The position numbers and the translations under genes were made by a program. The notes under the pieces were generated by a model. It saw nothing but the letters and a program-made list of their open reading frames with translations, did no database searches and was not told the origin of the DNA. From the NCBI GenBank assembly GCA_018466975.1, contig CM031559.1, positions 1,612,001 through 1,676,000 on the forward strand: DNA of 64,000 bases. Direction: 5' to 3'. Within the stretch, counting starts at the first letter, position 1, and each line of letters opens with the position of its first letter. Shown piece by piece: positions 33,609 through 45,420 of the stretch. The stretch comes from Sparassis latifolia. Its lineage: Eukaryota > Basidiomycota > Agaricomycetes > Polyporales > Sparassidaceae.

Positions 33609-36600
33609 CTAGAGGTGAAGCACCCGCTTGCGCGAGGATTGACTAACCATTCGCATGACTCCATCATCGAAGAGACTATCGGAGTCAAAATCTACCGCAC
33701 TGGGATGATATGCATCGGTCAATGCAGCACCCTCAGCAGCATCAAGGAGTTCACCATCATCTTCGGGATCCGTGGCCTCATCAAAGCTCACCTCATCTTC
33801 ATCGTTGGCATCCCGCGCAGCGTTCACGGAGCGGATACCATCACCTTCGTCATCCCAGCTTCCGGTGACCTCATATGCAGCTGCTGCAGTTAGCTGTGCT
33901 TCGGATGGACCCCAGGTCTCGGTCATGTCTCGTTTGCAAGGGATCATGCGTACTCGGGCCTGCCACGTCACACACAGCCGGCATAACGACTCACGTTGAC
34001 AGTCAAGCTGGTAGAGGAGGTCTGGATTGTCACCTGCATATAATCAGACCACTGCGACAGAGAGACAACTGCAGTGAGACTTACCTGCATCCACGCAAGC
34101 CCTCTCATTGCTCGTCCACTCCTCCGCAAACCACTCTTGCAGAGAACACCTTTCTTCCCGCAACCGCTCCTCCTCCTCATTGCAGCGATCTAGTAAGAGG
34201 CGATTCTTGATGCCTTCGCGAACAGTCTCATCACCGAGCCAACGCGGGACCGCGGCAATGTCGTCATCATCATCGAGGCCGACGTCTTGCCAAATATCGT
34301 CATCGACGTCAAGCTTGAAGAGGCCGTTGCCTTGAATCGGCTGCGGTGACACTGCGTATCGCGGGGCCTTGCGTTGCTTGATGAGAAGGTCCATCTGCTT
34401 GCACAAGTCGTTGTAGGTCTTGGCCAGCTTGAGGATGCCGGGCTCGCGACGCTTGATTGACGACTCAGCGTGAGAGCTGAGCTTGTTGTCTCAACATGTC
34501 GTCAGTTGTTAGACTAAATCCAACATGTGGAGACTTACTGTTGACCGTTTGACGATACGAGCGTTCGAGCCGCTCGAGCTCGAACTTGCGCTGGCGGAGA
34601 CGGTCGCGGATGCGCTGCTTGACTGCGTGCGCATTCATACGCAGCCTCAGGAAGGCGTTGTTGATCAAACGTGAGAGCTGCAGCCGCTCACCAACTCCCA
34701 ACGCAGTCTTCTTACGTTGCAAGGCTTGCTTGACGTTCACTACTTTAGACCTTGCCTCCATCAGCTTTAAGCTGACCTCCTCGATGCTGAATATGTCGTC
34801 GTCGTCACCAAGTAACTTGAGTTCCAGTAGGCGCACGCTCTCGTTGTACGCGCCGAGCATCTTCTGCAGCGCCAGGATTGTCTGGATTGCCTTCTTTCCT
34901 TTATCGCGAGAACGCCCTGAAGTATGCGGATCAGTATCACATTTGCATGATAAGAGATATGAATGAACGACGTACGAGGCGCGGGCTTGGTTTGATCGCG
35001 AACCTGTGCCGCCCATTGCTCACGTAACACCTCATCTGTGATCCCACATTGCTCAACTGCTTCCGCCGCTACGAGTCTCTTGGCCTGGCATTGCTTCCAC
35101 TTCTTATTGAGCCAATGACCGAGGCTGAAGAGGGACTGCTGGTCAAGATACTTGACTTGTGCATCGAGAACGAACAGGCGCTGATGATACTAAAGTAGCG
35201 GTTAGATTTTGATGCACAACGAGCACGCCGAAACACTCACCCCAGAGACACGAAGAGATGGTATTAGCTTCCGGATTGAGCTCCAGAAGCGTTCACAACC
35301 CTCCCCGTCCGTGAGCCCAAATCCAATGCATTTCCTCGGATGGTATATCAGTTGGCATGGCCATTGATGCCCGTACGCGTGAAAGATCGAGACAGCGAAC
35401 ATGATGCGGTCGAACAAATCCCCGAGAAGGTCCCACTTGACGCAACTCCGGTGCAGCTGGCAGGCGATATCATACAAGATCCCGACGGTGGTGGAACGGG
35501 GTAGATGCGCGAAGAGCCGTTGAATGAGAGCGAGCGTAATGTTGTTTCTCCCTGCCGAGGTCATGTTTACTAACCAAAGGACGCGATCGTGCCTGCACAG
35601 CAATGCCATCAGGCCGGTGTCCGAGAAAAACTGTGTGCTAGCCTTCTCGCGCTTTTCATCGGCGGCGAGGAAGGATTCATGGCAGCCATCGAGCACAGAC
35701 CTTGGTACCTTGAGGCCTTCTTCATACCCATCATCGTCGTCGGCCGAAACGGGAGGTTGGGCACGGCGCCGCCCAGTGTCCCTACTTGGTCGAATTTGCT
35801 CAACATACGACTCCATTTTCTTCACCTCCTCCTCCGGGATGAAGACTGACTCCTCGGCTTCGCGTGGATGATCATGCCCGTCTCCCTTCCCCCTTCTACG
35901 TTTTTGAGTGAAACAAGCGTCGATACAAACGATCACATCTGGACTGAAGACAAATGAGTTTCGATTTACAGTCAGTAAATAGCGTAGCACAGCTCACATA
36001 TCGTTACCGTCTTGTTGCGCCTTTCCACCGAAGCACAACGGACATCGCTTGCGCAAGTACTCACTTGGTCTCAGCAGGTCCTCCGGCGGTGTGAACGGCT
36101 TGCTCTGTCCAGCATGCCCTCCATCTACGGCGGGAGATGACAGCTTCGACGGCGAACGCGTTGGTGACTCCGAGCGTGAGTGCGTCGGTGACTCCGAGTT
36201 CGAGGGCGTCGGAGACTTCGAGGTCGAGCGCATCGGTGACTCCGAGGTCGAGCGCATCGGTGAATCCGAGGGCAAGCACGATTGCGAGCGCGAATCGAAG
36301 TGCGATGAAGAGGCGAAGGCCGAGGGCAATGGCGAGGGGGAAGGGGAGCAAGGCCGCATTGAGCCAATATCTGCGAAGACAGTCAATACGATGCGTTCGG
36401 TCAAGTAACGCTACTAACGTACCAGGTGTCCGAATGCGTGATGTCGACTCACAGGCCTCACGCAAGACAGAACATCGGGCTTGTTCGACAGCATCCTGCA
36501 CGTGTCTCTTGGTCGCATTGAGGAGGTTTGAGTACCAGAGGAGCGCGTTTCCGAATCGTCGACGCAATGAGTCCTACCGGTGACGTGAGCAGCTATATAA

Positions 36601-37518
36601 ATAGAGCAGTAAGGAGAATTCATACCCTTGTCGTGAGCTTATATCCCCGGTCCCCGAGAAATGCTTCTAACGTCGCACAGAACGACGTGGTGTTAGGAGG
36701 TAGGCGGACAAATAGCTGTTGAGTAAATCGCAGCAGATTCAGGTCCACGGCGAGTGTGGGCGCCTGAGGCGCGCAGGGGAACAGCCCGCGCGAGAGTAAC
36801 TGTAGAGCAGCAGGCGAGCATAAACAAACATTGATATTTACATAGCGAAGAGCTGCAATTCATGAGCATAGGATCATGTACCACAGGGAAAGGAAACCTA
36901 CATTCGAAGTAGACACACACAACCTTCAGCGTTCTTACGTGCTCACCACCGCAGGTGCACGCACGCGGGATGTCAACGTTTTGACGCAATGATTCGCTCA
37001 ACCGAAGTAATTCCATGTGGGGAAGGAGCAGCGAAGGTATGACCTCCGTCGCCCACCTCTGCCACTGGCGGGCCTTCTTCTGCCGGAGGCGTGCCGCTCG
37101 GATGGCGGCCGGTTCATCAAGCAAGGACGTAAACGCCGTCGAAAAAACGCTCCGGACTTGAAACAGGAAGATCGCCGACATGTGAAAGGAATGGATCGCC
37201 TGAACTAGGAACCCTTGCTGAGTAGCGGACGGACCGTGCTGCGTGCGGGTGGAAGATCGACCTCTCGGAAGGTTGGCATGCGTGAAATTGAGGCGCCAGG
37301 CAGCGTTACCAGGCTCGGGGCCAGGCAGGAAAAGATGCTTTGCACCGCGGGTCGCTTTGTCGAGGGAAGTCTATAGGCTGGATGAGATGAACATGTGACG
37401 TAGGGGTTTTTTCAGGAGAGGTCGAACGAGAAACTGAGCGAGAAGATGGCTGGGATGACGAAGGATGCACGGGAGATGAACCTTTAGAATAATGAGCCCT
37501 GGGTCGGCGGAAGGACAT
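33609..37518 (-). CDS. CxC1-type KDZ transposase of element B1 (near-complete)
   Basis: Minus-strand multi-exon gene. ATG at 37,518 (MSFRRPRAHYSKG) was chosen because the homologous transposase at 54,428 starts MSFRRPTAHYRR. Order of features: Ser/Arg-rich N-terminus; RQKKARQWQRWATEVIPSLL; cysteine cluster ACTCGGEHVRTLKVVCVYFE continuing after an intron as CSPAALQLLSRGLFPCAP; TTSFCATLEAFLGDRGYKLT; LRRRFGNALLWYSNLL; a Ser/Pro repeat linker; KRCPLCFGG. Then the KDZ core: DVIVCIDACFTQKRRRG, VLDGCHESFLAADEKREKAS, GLMALLCRHDRVLWLVNMTS, GILYDIACQLHRS, SIFHAYGHQWPCQLIYHPRK and TDGEGCERFWSSIRKLIPS. The tail is helical (RSRDKGKKAIQTILALQKML...) and an acidic C-terminus ends RKRVLHL. Candidate catalytic residues are D in CIDACF, D in YDIACQ and E in GEGCERFW. 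A shift of frame is needed near 37,330-37,360 between the N-terminal frame and KHLFLPGPEP, so it may be slightly damaged. Its role is DNA-element mobilisation in the nucleus. Confidence 0.82.
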
Positions 37519-39243
37519 TGCGATACAGTCTTGGGAGTGCTTGAACCGAAAAAATCGTTGAGGGGATGGTCGCGAAGACATGCAGAAGGGGCTTACCTTC
37601 CACGTCCCGCTTGACACATGCTCGAGCCCCTTGAAACATCGCCATGGGGGCGGCGAACAGTCGCGATCGGCGGCATCCGCCCAAGATATTTGGGCAGAGA
37701 TCGGGCGTGGGTGAACCGCAGTTATGACGGCCGCCTCGAATTGCCTAGAGACGAAAAGGGTTAGTTTGGACATTCTATAGCTGGTGTACGTTGACGCGTT
37801 AATCCGTGAGCGAGACGTACATGTACACAGATAATTGTGATTCACGATGCAGGTCTTGCGAACGCTGAAGGACGCAAGCTGTGATGCACCAAGGAATTCC
37901 GTCTACCATACCATCGTGGGGCAGTTGTCGAAAAGTAGGACCTGGATCATGTTGCACGTATTTCGTGGGGACCTCACTGTCGAGTGAGAAACCATCGCGA
38001 TCGATGGGTGGAAGGAGCGCACGCCCCTAGAGGGACGCTTGCTGGAACTCTCAGAGAAAACGGGTGTAGTTAGCTGTCTGTAGTAAAGTAGTGTGTTATT
38101 TCGACAGATGGAAGAGTATCAGGATAGATTGGTTTGCTCACCTTTCTTGAAGCAATTTTGACGAAGGACTTGTCCGAGTCAATAGGAATTGTTGAAGGCA
38201 ACGCAAGGACCACGTGGGACTTCCATGTAGGGACATCCCATTGTACATTCGCACTCTGCTCAAACTCGGCACCTGGATCGCTCAAGTTCGCCAACCGCCT
38301 CTCCTGTATCGACGCATCTGTATGGCTACAGTCCGCTTTGCATGTTTGCTGCTACTCTGGTACTGAGATCATGGTTTACTGGCCGCTATCACCCTCATAT
38401 CGCGTATATCGAGCAAGTATCATCCGCCGCGCCATCTCTCTCTCAATGTAGCGACACTTACACGGGCCCGCCTGAATATTGTACGGTCGAGCACGCTATT
38501 GAAGCTTCACCCGCAGACTCAATTTCTTGCGAGTCTGTGCATCTGTGGGAAGCACGAGCATTTCAAGTATACCCGCATAAATTCTCAACCAAACTCTGCG
38601 CGTTGTCTTCAACCTGCCCGCCACCTCATGTTTCGCTCATGGATGAAGACATTCCGGCTTCAACGCCGCGCTATGGTGAGTCTGCATGGTGCATCGGGTC
38701 CACTTAGCTCCACGAGGCAATATTTTATTCCCGAGTGCCCTGACCGCCGTCGCAACGAGCGCCACCGATGCGCTAGCATCACATTCCCGCGCTCCTTTCG
38801 TGGATCTTGACAAATCGTGACACCGTGGAATTAACATTGCACACGCAGATAATGTCGCGCGACTCAATAGTCTCCATTATTAACACGGTATCCTTTGAGT
38901 GTGAGCTGCAGGTACAGTATCATTTACTCTTTGTCCTTTTGATACTCACTGCAGATCTGCAGCTGAAGCACACCCTGAGGTCTTGTCAGCTCTTCTTCAG
39001 ACTAGCGCGAGCCTTCGTGCGGGCGCAATATCGTGAGTTGCGTTTCATCCCATCCCCTTACTCAGTTTGATGGACTTTTCAGAATTCTGTTCGGAATCCG
39101 GCAGGAAGGATCTTTTTGGAGGCCGCCCGCAACGACTCAAATCTGGACAATTCCGTGTGAGTAGACGCCATCCACTGCCCCTTCGTCTTCCTCCGCCATG
39201 TTCGATTAATCGTCTGACTCCTGCACTTCAGAACTCAGCCGCG
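37519..39243. promoter_or_regulatory. Divergent intergenic region of B1 (transposase / gene X)
   Basis: 1.7 kb between two head-to-head genes, presumed to hold both promoters; no TATA or other element was pinned down. On the minus strand, 38,294-38,140 reads ANLSDPGAEFEQSANVQWDV, PTWKSHVVLALPSTIPID, SFVKIASRK and is followed by a clean GTGAGC...CTACAG intron, so an unidentified gene fragment may be embedded here. On the plus strand, 38,499-38,660 has LCICGKHEHFKYTRINSQPN. Neither is recognised. Confidence 0.4.
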
Positions 39244-42200
39244 ATGCCTCCTCGAACGCGGTCTGCACCGGATGCGAGCGAACCGCGGCAGACGCGGTCG
39301 CACACGAAGGGAGTTCAGAAAGTTTCGACTGCCTCAGAATCGCGTCCTCGCAACTCCGCGAAGAAGAAGAAAGATGTCTCTCCACCAAAAGATGAAGGTC
39401 ACCCAGCCACAGATGGATCAAAGCAAAAGGTGGAGTGCCGCAACCATCATCTAATGCTACTGAACGATCTGACCGCTATAGCAGAGCTCTCGTACGAGCA
39501 AAACTACTGACGTGGCCGATGAAGAAGCTGCGGAGTCGGTTGCGCAACGTCAAGGGGTATGTCCACTCCCTCCATATTTGTTTTTCGACGTGTGTTACTT
39601 ACTGTTATCCGACTTCAGAAGGCGAAGCTACCGGCGAAGAGGGACACTAAGGCCGGGAGGACATCCCCTTCCGACTCCGACGGTGGTGATGGCAAGTCTG
39701 TGGCACCGGCGAGCGAGGATGACGGCATCGATGCACCCAGCAACAATGACAAGGACACGAATCTCGACTCAGCAGAGCCAGATGCTCACGCGGCCGCCAA
39801 CCTGCACAGATCGGTTGATGAGGCTGATGCGTACAACGAGGACGAGAGCAGTGAAGAGCCAGCCGGCGATGATGGACTTCATGAGGAACATGGAAGGACA
39901 GATGTAGACAGAGGTGGAGACCGAAGAGTGCCCAACACCGAAGACTCGGAGGACGGCGCCATTTACAGTGACACTCAAACCATCGATGAACCCATGCCCG
40001 GGAATCGCGACCGCAAGTTGGTGCTACGCAAGCCGACAAGAGCGGTAAGTTTATTTTCTCATTTCACTTGTCGTCCGCAATTTGACCATCCGCACACAGA
40101 ACCAGCCATATGTTATGCTCCCTAAGCTACGTGACATAAGACGCGAGCAGGACACGACCCATGATGCCGTCAGGAAGCAGCAGCCTCAAGGACAAATTCC
40201 AGACGATAGTATGTCTGATGGTGGCTCGGACGGGGGCTTTGCACTGTCATCAGAAGGCGGTATTGACTCCGTGCACAGTGGTGCTGATGGACAGAATGTT
40301 GCTACAAGCCGAGGTCAAGAAGGTGAGATTATCCCGTGTGCGTGCATGAGCTCATCACTGATTTAAATGTAGATTATGATATGTCGGAGTACTCGGGTAG
40401 CGACTACAGTGAGACGAAGAAGGTCGAGCTGATGAGACGCGAGAACCGTCTGCGACGTCGTCAAGAAGATGTTAATACTGAGCAAGACGATGACTTACTC
40501 GACGAGGAGATGGTGGATGACGTTGTCACCGAACTTGAAGTCCATGGACCGCACGCACGCACCCTTGAAAAGCGGAATGATCTTCGCACGCACAGCCGGA
40601 CCGTTCGTGGCAAGGGGAAGCAGCGCGTTGTGCAGCTTGATGAGGCTGAAGAGATTGCTGAACGAGAGGCCGTGGCTGGCGGTGCCAATTGGCAGAAGAG
40701 TACGGGTCCGTTCTCGAAGCAAGCAAGGGCTGCCGCGGTCACCTTTGGAGAGGTCGTAATGCGTGAGGCTGAGAACCTTGCACGGAAGCACGGCAAATCC
40801 ACCCGGGACGTCCTGATCCTCGCTGGATTGTCGTTCAAGCCCTCGCGCGCTGCGAATCCTGCTAACAAGTATAGGCAGTGGTATTCTTACCACCATCCGA
40901 AGGCGGACAATGGTGAGTGTCCTCACTGTTGTCGTCATTACGCATGCGGCTGACTTGCATGCCTCAACAGTCACCACTGCGGACTACCTGAAGGAGGTTA
41001 ATACTACTTACAAGAAGATGTTTGAAGGTGTCGACGGTCGAAATGACGAGCAACGTGCGCTCGTCATGAAGCCGATTCTCGATTTCTGTGACTCGATCGA
41101 GAAGGATCCCAGCCTGGCGAAGCACTCTATGCAGTCCATCACTGCTCGGATGTTGAGTGCGAAGGACCAGTTTACCGCGTTGGTATGTGCACACAGTGCC
41201 TTCCCCACTTGACTACATGGCTGATTCATGTGTGTAGGCCGCTTCGTATCGCAATCTGGCTGACATGGAAGTCGTGGGGGCCATCTTATACATGGGAACT
41301 GATGCTGGCGGACGGCAGACATCCGCGATTTTTGGTGGGTCTTCCGCAGTGAAGCGGTTGATCGAAGATAATCAAGTGGATGTACGGAAGATGGTGGACG
41401 ATCTTACCACCGCCATCAAGTGAGTTTTCATTCCATCGTCTTTCCAATATATTCTTAACTGAACGTTCTGTCAGGGCTGTCAATCTCAACGAGGGAGGTT
41501 TCTCGCTGCCGTCGTCATTCGGTCGGGTCGACGTCAATGCTCAGGGAAATGAAGCACCGCGTGATCGTTTCCGTCGAGTGTTCACGGCCATGATGCAGCA
41601 GAACTTGCGTACGTTGTCATTTCCCCTTCAATCTTACTGTACTCATCATAGTTATACAGAGAAATTTGAGGAGGCCGCCACGAAACGCGTTCGCTGGAAA
41701 GACTGGATGAAGACGGCGTCGACATACAAGCTCTGCATCGTGGACTGGCCGCCCGCTATTCTCGCCCCGGGCCCCGACTTCGAGTTCAGGAGCTTGAATG
41801 CCGCCGAGTTGAAGGTCCTCACCGATGGCTTCATTGAGGCGCGCCAGAAAGGGAGAACAAATATCCCAATACCGCGCATAATACGATGGGATCAAGGTAA
41901 TTATTTCATGTTTACTCTATACTCCTTGAGACTAATATGAATTTCGTAAGCTGACATCGACCTACCGGATGACGATCCGCGCAAGGGTCTCGTCACCTTG
42001 GTGAAGGACACCAAGGGTAATAGGCTAAGAGTCCTCCGTGACGTTGCCGGTTGGGCCAGGATTGTCGCGCGTGCTGCTCCGAAGGGTAGGTGTCGCCATG
42101 TCAGCCCTGTGGCTCTACCTTCGTCATCTGAGTCTGAGGAGCTGCCAACCCCTAATGTCCGGCCGGTGCGAGGATTGCCACCTAGAGCTAGAAGTGTGGT

Positions 42201-43103
42201 TCCTGCCAGGACCATCAATACTGACATTGCACCGCCGCGCAAACGCCGTCGTGAAGCTTCGTCCGACGGGTCGGACATTGAGGAGATCTCGCCGACACGC
42301 AAGACACTCGGACATAAGCCCCAAAGTATTCAAGGCTACGAGGGTCCAGGTCAGGCCAGTCGTCCTCCTTCACGCAATCATCATCCTCGCTATAACGAGC
42401 CATCGACTCGTGGCCGTGACGCTCAACGCGTATCTCGTCATTCGAGAGACCACGATGGCGGCGCAGCTCACAGCAACAATCTGCACATTATGGCCGGAGC
42501 TCGGATGGGTGAGGCTTCCGATTATCTCGCACCACCTGGCCAAGTGTTCCCGTTGCCACAAGATGAACGATTCGTGGCGGCGCCAATATCCTCACCAGGT
42601 ACCCCTCACAACTCTCTGGTCGGACCCGCCGCCTCGAATTCCATCGGCGCCTCGCCGCACAATGATCATGTGCCTTATTCATATGCAGATCAATATTCCT
42701 CGCGCCTGCCCCAACAACACCTGCGATCCGCATAAGGTCTTCCGCCTCCGCCGCATTGGCCTCGGGCTCCTACGCCACAGCTGCATGCATCTCATCGCTC
42801 GCAAGACTTCGGCGCAGCGGGAACGGCCAGTGTCGCCGCGATGACCAGTCCACGCGTGCATCTGGCTCCAGGCCATCTGCGGGTACCTCAGGTGCACTTC
42901 ACGGTGCTCAGGCGGACACGTCGCGTGCCCACCGTGTAGCCACTTCTTTGCGCGAATCTGAGCCTGGGCCGTCTCGCAGGGTGGAAGTTGCTCGCCCTCG
43001 TCAACGCGTGGTATCTCCCATCTATGACGAGGGTGGTTATGATGACTATGGCGACTTATTTGACGGTGATGATAAAGGTAATGACCGGTACCATGAATGC
43101 TAG
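39244..43103 (+). CDS. KDZ-element accessory protein X (B1 copy)
   Basis: Plus-strand gene of many small exons, divergent from the B1 transposase. Start ATG at 39,244 (MPPRTRSAPDASEPRQTRSH) aligns with MARRKDTGPPDVIEPRTLRS of the homologous copy at 50,905. The N-terminal third is basic, then strongly acidic and disordered. The conserved core is FSKQARAAAVTFGEVVMREA, KHGKSTRDVLILAGLSFKPS, RAANPANKYRQWYSYHHPK, DYLKEVNTTYKKMFEGVD, SMQSITARMLSAKDQFTAL, MEVVGAILYMGTDAGGRQTS, EGGFSLPSSFGRVDV, RDRFRRVFTAMMQQN, WMKTASTYKLCIVDWPPAIL and GRTNIPIPRIIRWDQ. The C-terminus is Arg/His/Pro-rich and disordered. A stop-like TAA near 42,733 may be a short intron or damage. No catalytic motif recognised. Conservation between two diverged elements next to a KDZ transposase argues for a role in transposition, possibly DNA or end binding. 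Confidence 0.75.
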
Positions 43104-43209
43104 AGTAGCGATAAAAGGAGCTACCAGATGTACTTATATATCTCAATGTGTTTCGGTTTGATTTTGACTTAAAATATACCACTGTATTGTGGGATGTGTG
43201 TGAAATGTG
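43104..43209. other. 3' flank of gene X in B1
   Basis: About 100 bp of AT-rich 3' sequence before the right-arm 84-bp array begins. No separate feature. Confidence 0.5.
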
Positions 43210-44500
43210 TGGGGAGATCCGGCTATCTTTCTATCTCCCTGGCATTGCCCTTTGGGACATCCGTAGGCCCATACGGGAGAGATGTAACTCCCCAGAGTGA
43301 CCTGTTGGGAGATACGTGAAGACTGACATTGCCCTTTGGGACATCTGTAGGCCTGTACAGGAGAGATGTACCTCCCTAGAATCACCTGTTGGGAGATCCA
43401 CATATGTTGCCATGGCCCTTTGGGAAATCCGTAGGCCCATACGGGAGAGATGTAACTCCCCAGAGTGACCTGTTAGGAGATCCATGAAGACTGGCATTGC
43501 CCTTTGGGACATCTGTAGGCCCATACGGGAGAGATGTAACTCCCCAGAGTGACCTGTTGGGAGATACGTGAAGACTGACATTGCCCTTTGGGACATCTGT
43601 AGGCCTATACAGGAGAGATGTACCTCCCTAGAATCACCTGTTGGGAGATCCACATATGTTGCCATGGCCCTTTGGGAAATCCGTAGGCCCATACGGGAGA
43701 GATGTAACTCCCCAGAGTGACCTGTCGGGAGATCCATGTATAGTGCCATGGCCCTCTGGGACATCCGTAGGCCCATACGGGAGAGATGTAACTCCCCAGA
43801 GTGACCTGTCGGGAGATCCATGAAGACTGGCATGGCCCTTTGGGAAATCCGTAGGCCCATACGGGAGAGATGTAACTCCCCAGAGTGACCTGTTGGGAGA
43901 TCCACATATGTTGCCATGGCCCTTTGGGAAATCCGTAGGCCCATACGGGAGAGATGTACCTCCCTAGAATCACCTGTTGGGAGATCCACATATGTTGTGA
44001 TGGCCCTTTGGGAAATCCGTAGGCCCATACGGGAGAGATGTAACTCCCCAGAGTGACCTGTCGGGAGATCCATGAAGACTGGCATTGCCCTTTGGGACAT
44101 CTGTAGGCCCATACGGGAGAGATGTAACTCCCCAGAGTGACCTGTTGGGAGATACGTGAAGACTGGCATTGCCCTTTGGGACATCTGTAGGCCTATACAG
44201 GAGAGATGTACCTCCCTAGAATCACCTGTTGGGAGATCCACATATGTTGCCATGGCCCTTTGGGAAATCCGTAGGCCCATACGGGAGAGATGTACCTCCC
44301 TAGAATCACCTGTTGGGAGATCCACATATGTTGTGATGGCCCTTTGGGAAATCCGTAGGCCCATACGGGAGAGATGTAACTCCCCAGAGTGACCTGTCGG
44401 GAGATCCATGTATAGTGCCATGGCCCTCTGGGACATCCATAGGCCCATACAGGAAAGATGTAGCTCCTTGGAGTAACCTGTCAGGAGATCCATGTATGAC
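43210..44500. repeat. 84-bp tandem array, right arm of B1 (15 units, inverted)
   Basis: Inverted counterpart of 32,343-33,450 with fifteen 84-bp units (CCCATACGGGAGAGATGTAA followed by CTCCCCAGAGTGACCTG, or the CCTCCCTAGAATCACCTG variant). It keeps a 420-codon minus-strand frame open. Unit number (15 against 13) and order of unit types differ from the left arm although the flanking arm sequence is nearly identical. Confidence 0.9.
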
Positions 44501-44764
44501 TGTGGACAGCCCAGCTGGTGCGCAGAACCTGCTTGATAGGTGTACAGACAGCACCAGAACGGCAGTCCTATTCACCAGCGGCAGCATCAGGACAAAATGA
44601 ATTATGACGGAGATTTACTCGGAGATGATGATAATGCACGTAGTATCATGACAGTTGTCGCGCATAAACTGGAATGAGTTGATGAAGAGGATGAAGAACA
44701 GCTAGCCACTGAGCAAGAGGAAGAAGACTGAAGGTGGAGAAGGGAGGAGTTAGGGCGCCCAAGA

Positions 44765-45200
44765 ATGCCTGAGCCAACTGGGATGGGCATGAGTGACAAT
44801 GATGAGGACCATGATTCGCATCCCATCCATCTTCAAGGTGGCAACTCAGACCTGTCTCACCTTCATGCTCATCTGCACTCGCCATTGTCTCCACCTGTCC
44901 CCCATGTTCCTGCTTCTTCCTCAGAGGATGTCACTGAACGCCTCAACACACTGTCAAAGCAGCTCGAGTCTGTGCTCGAACTGTCTCACTCATTGGAGAT
45001 GTAGCATACAAATGCTCAGTCGACGATCCTAAATCTTGAAGCAAAGGTGTCTGCACTTGAGATATTGGTGCTTGCTACCCACATACAGGTGGATGTACAG
45101 GAAGAGAAGACACAGCAGTTGGTGGAAGCTGCTGAGGCTGCCGCACTGGAATGACCTACAACTTTGGCACAATTAAGAGAGGAGTGTGCACCCTTTGGAC
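44765..45200 (+). pseudogene. Coiled-coil protein fragment in right arm of B1
   Basis: Inverted copy of the left-arm fragment: MPEPTGMGMSDNDEDHDSHP through LSKQLESVLELSHSLEM, stop, then NAQSTILNLEAKVSALEILV. Nearly identical to the left-arm copy, so both arms were homogenised or the element transposed recently. Not intact. Confidence 0.55.
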
Positions 45201-45249
45201 ATGATATCATTGTGTCAGAGACTAATATTGATAGTTTGCAAAAGGTGCA

Positions 45250-45420
45250 GACTTAGTTCACTTTCTTGTTGAGATACTGCCCGCAGTTTCTCACGCCCTC
45301 CTTACTTAGTTACTTTCTTGTTCAGATACTGCTCGGCAGTTTCTCACATCCTCCTTACCTAGTTCACTTTCTTGTTGAGGTGCTGCTCAGCAGTTTCTCA
45401 TGTCCTCCTTACTTGTTATC
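45250..45420. repeat. Short direct repeats in B1 arm (mirrored at 31,430-31,590)
   Basis: Three direct copies of about 51 bp built on TTCACTTTCTTGTTGAGATACTGC, GCAGTTTCTCACGTCC and TCCTTACTTAG lie here. The complementary triplet lies in the left arm at about 31,430-31,590. Non-coding. Confidence 0.75.
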
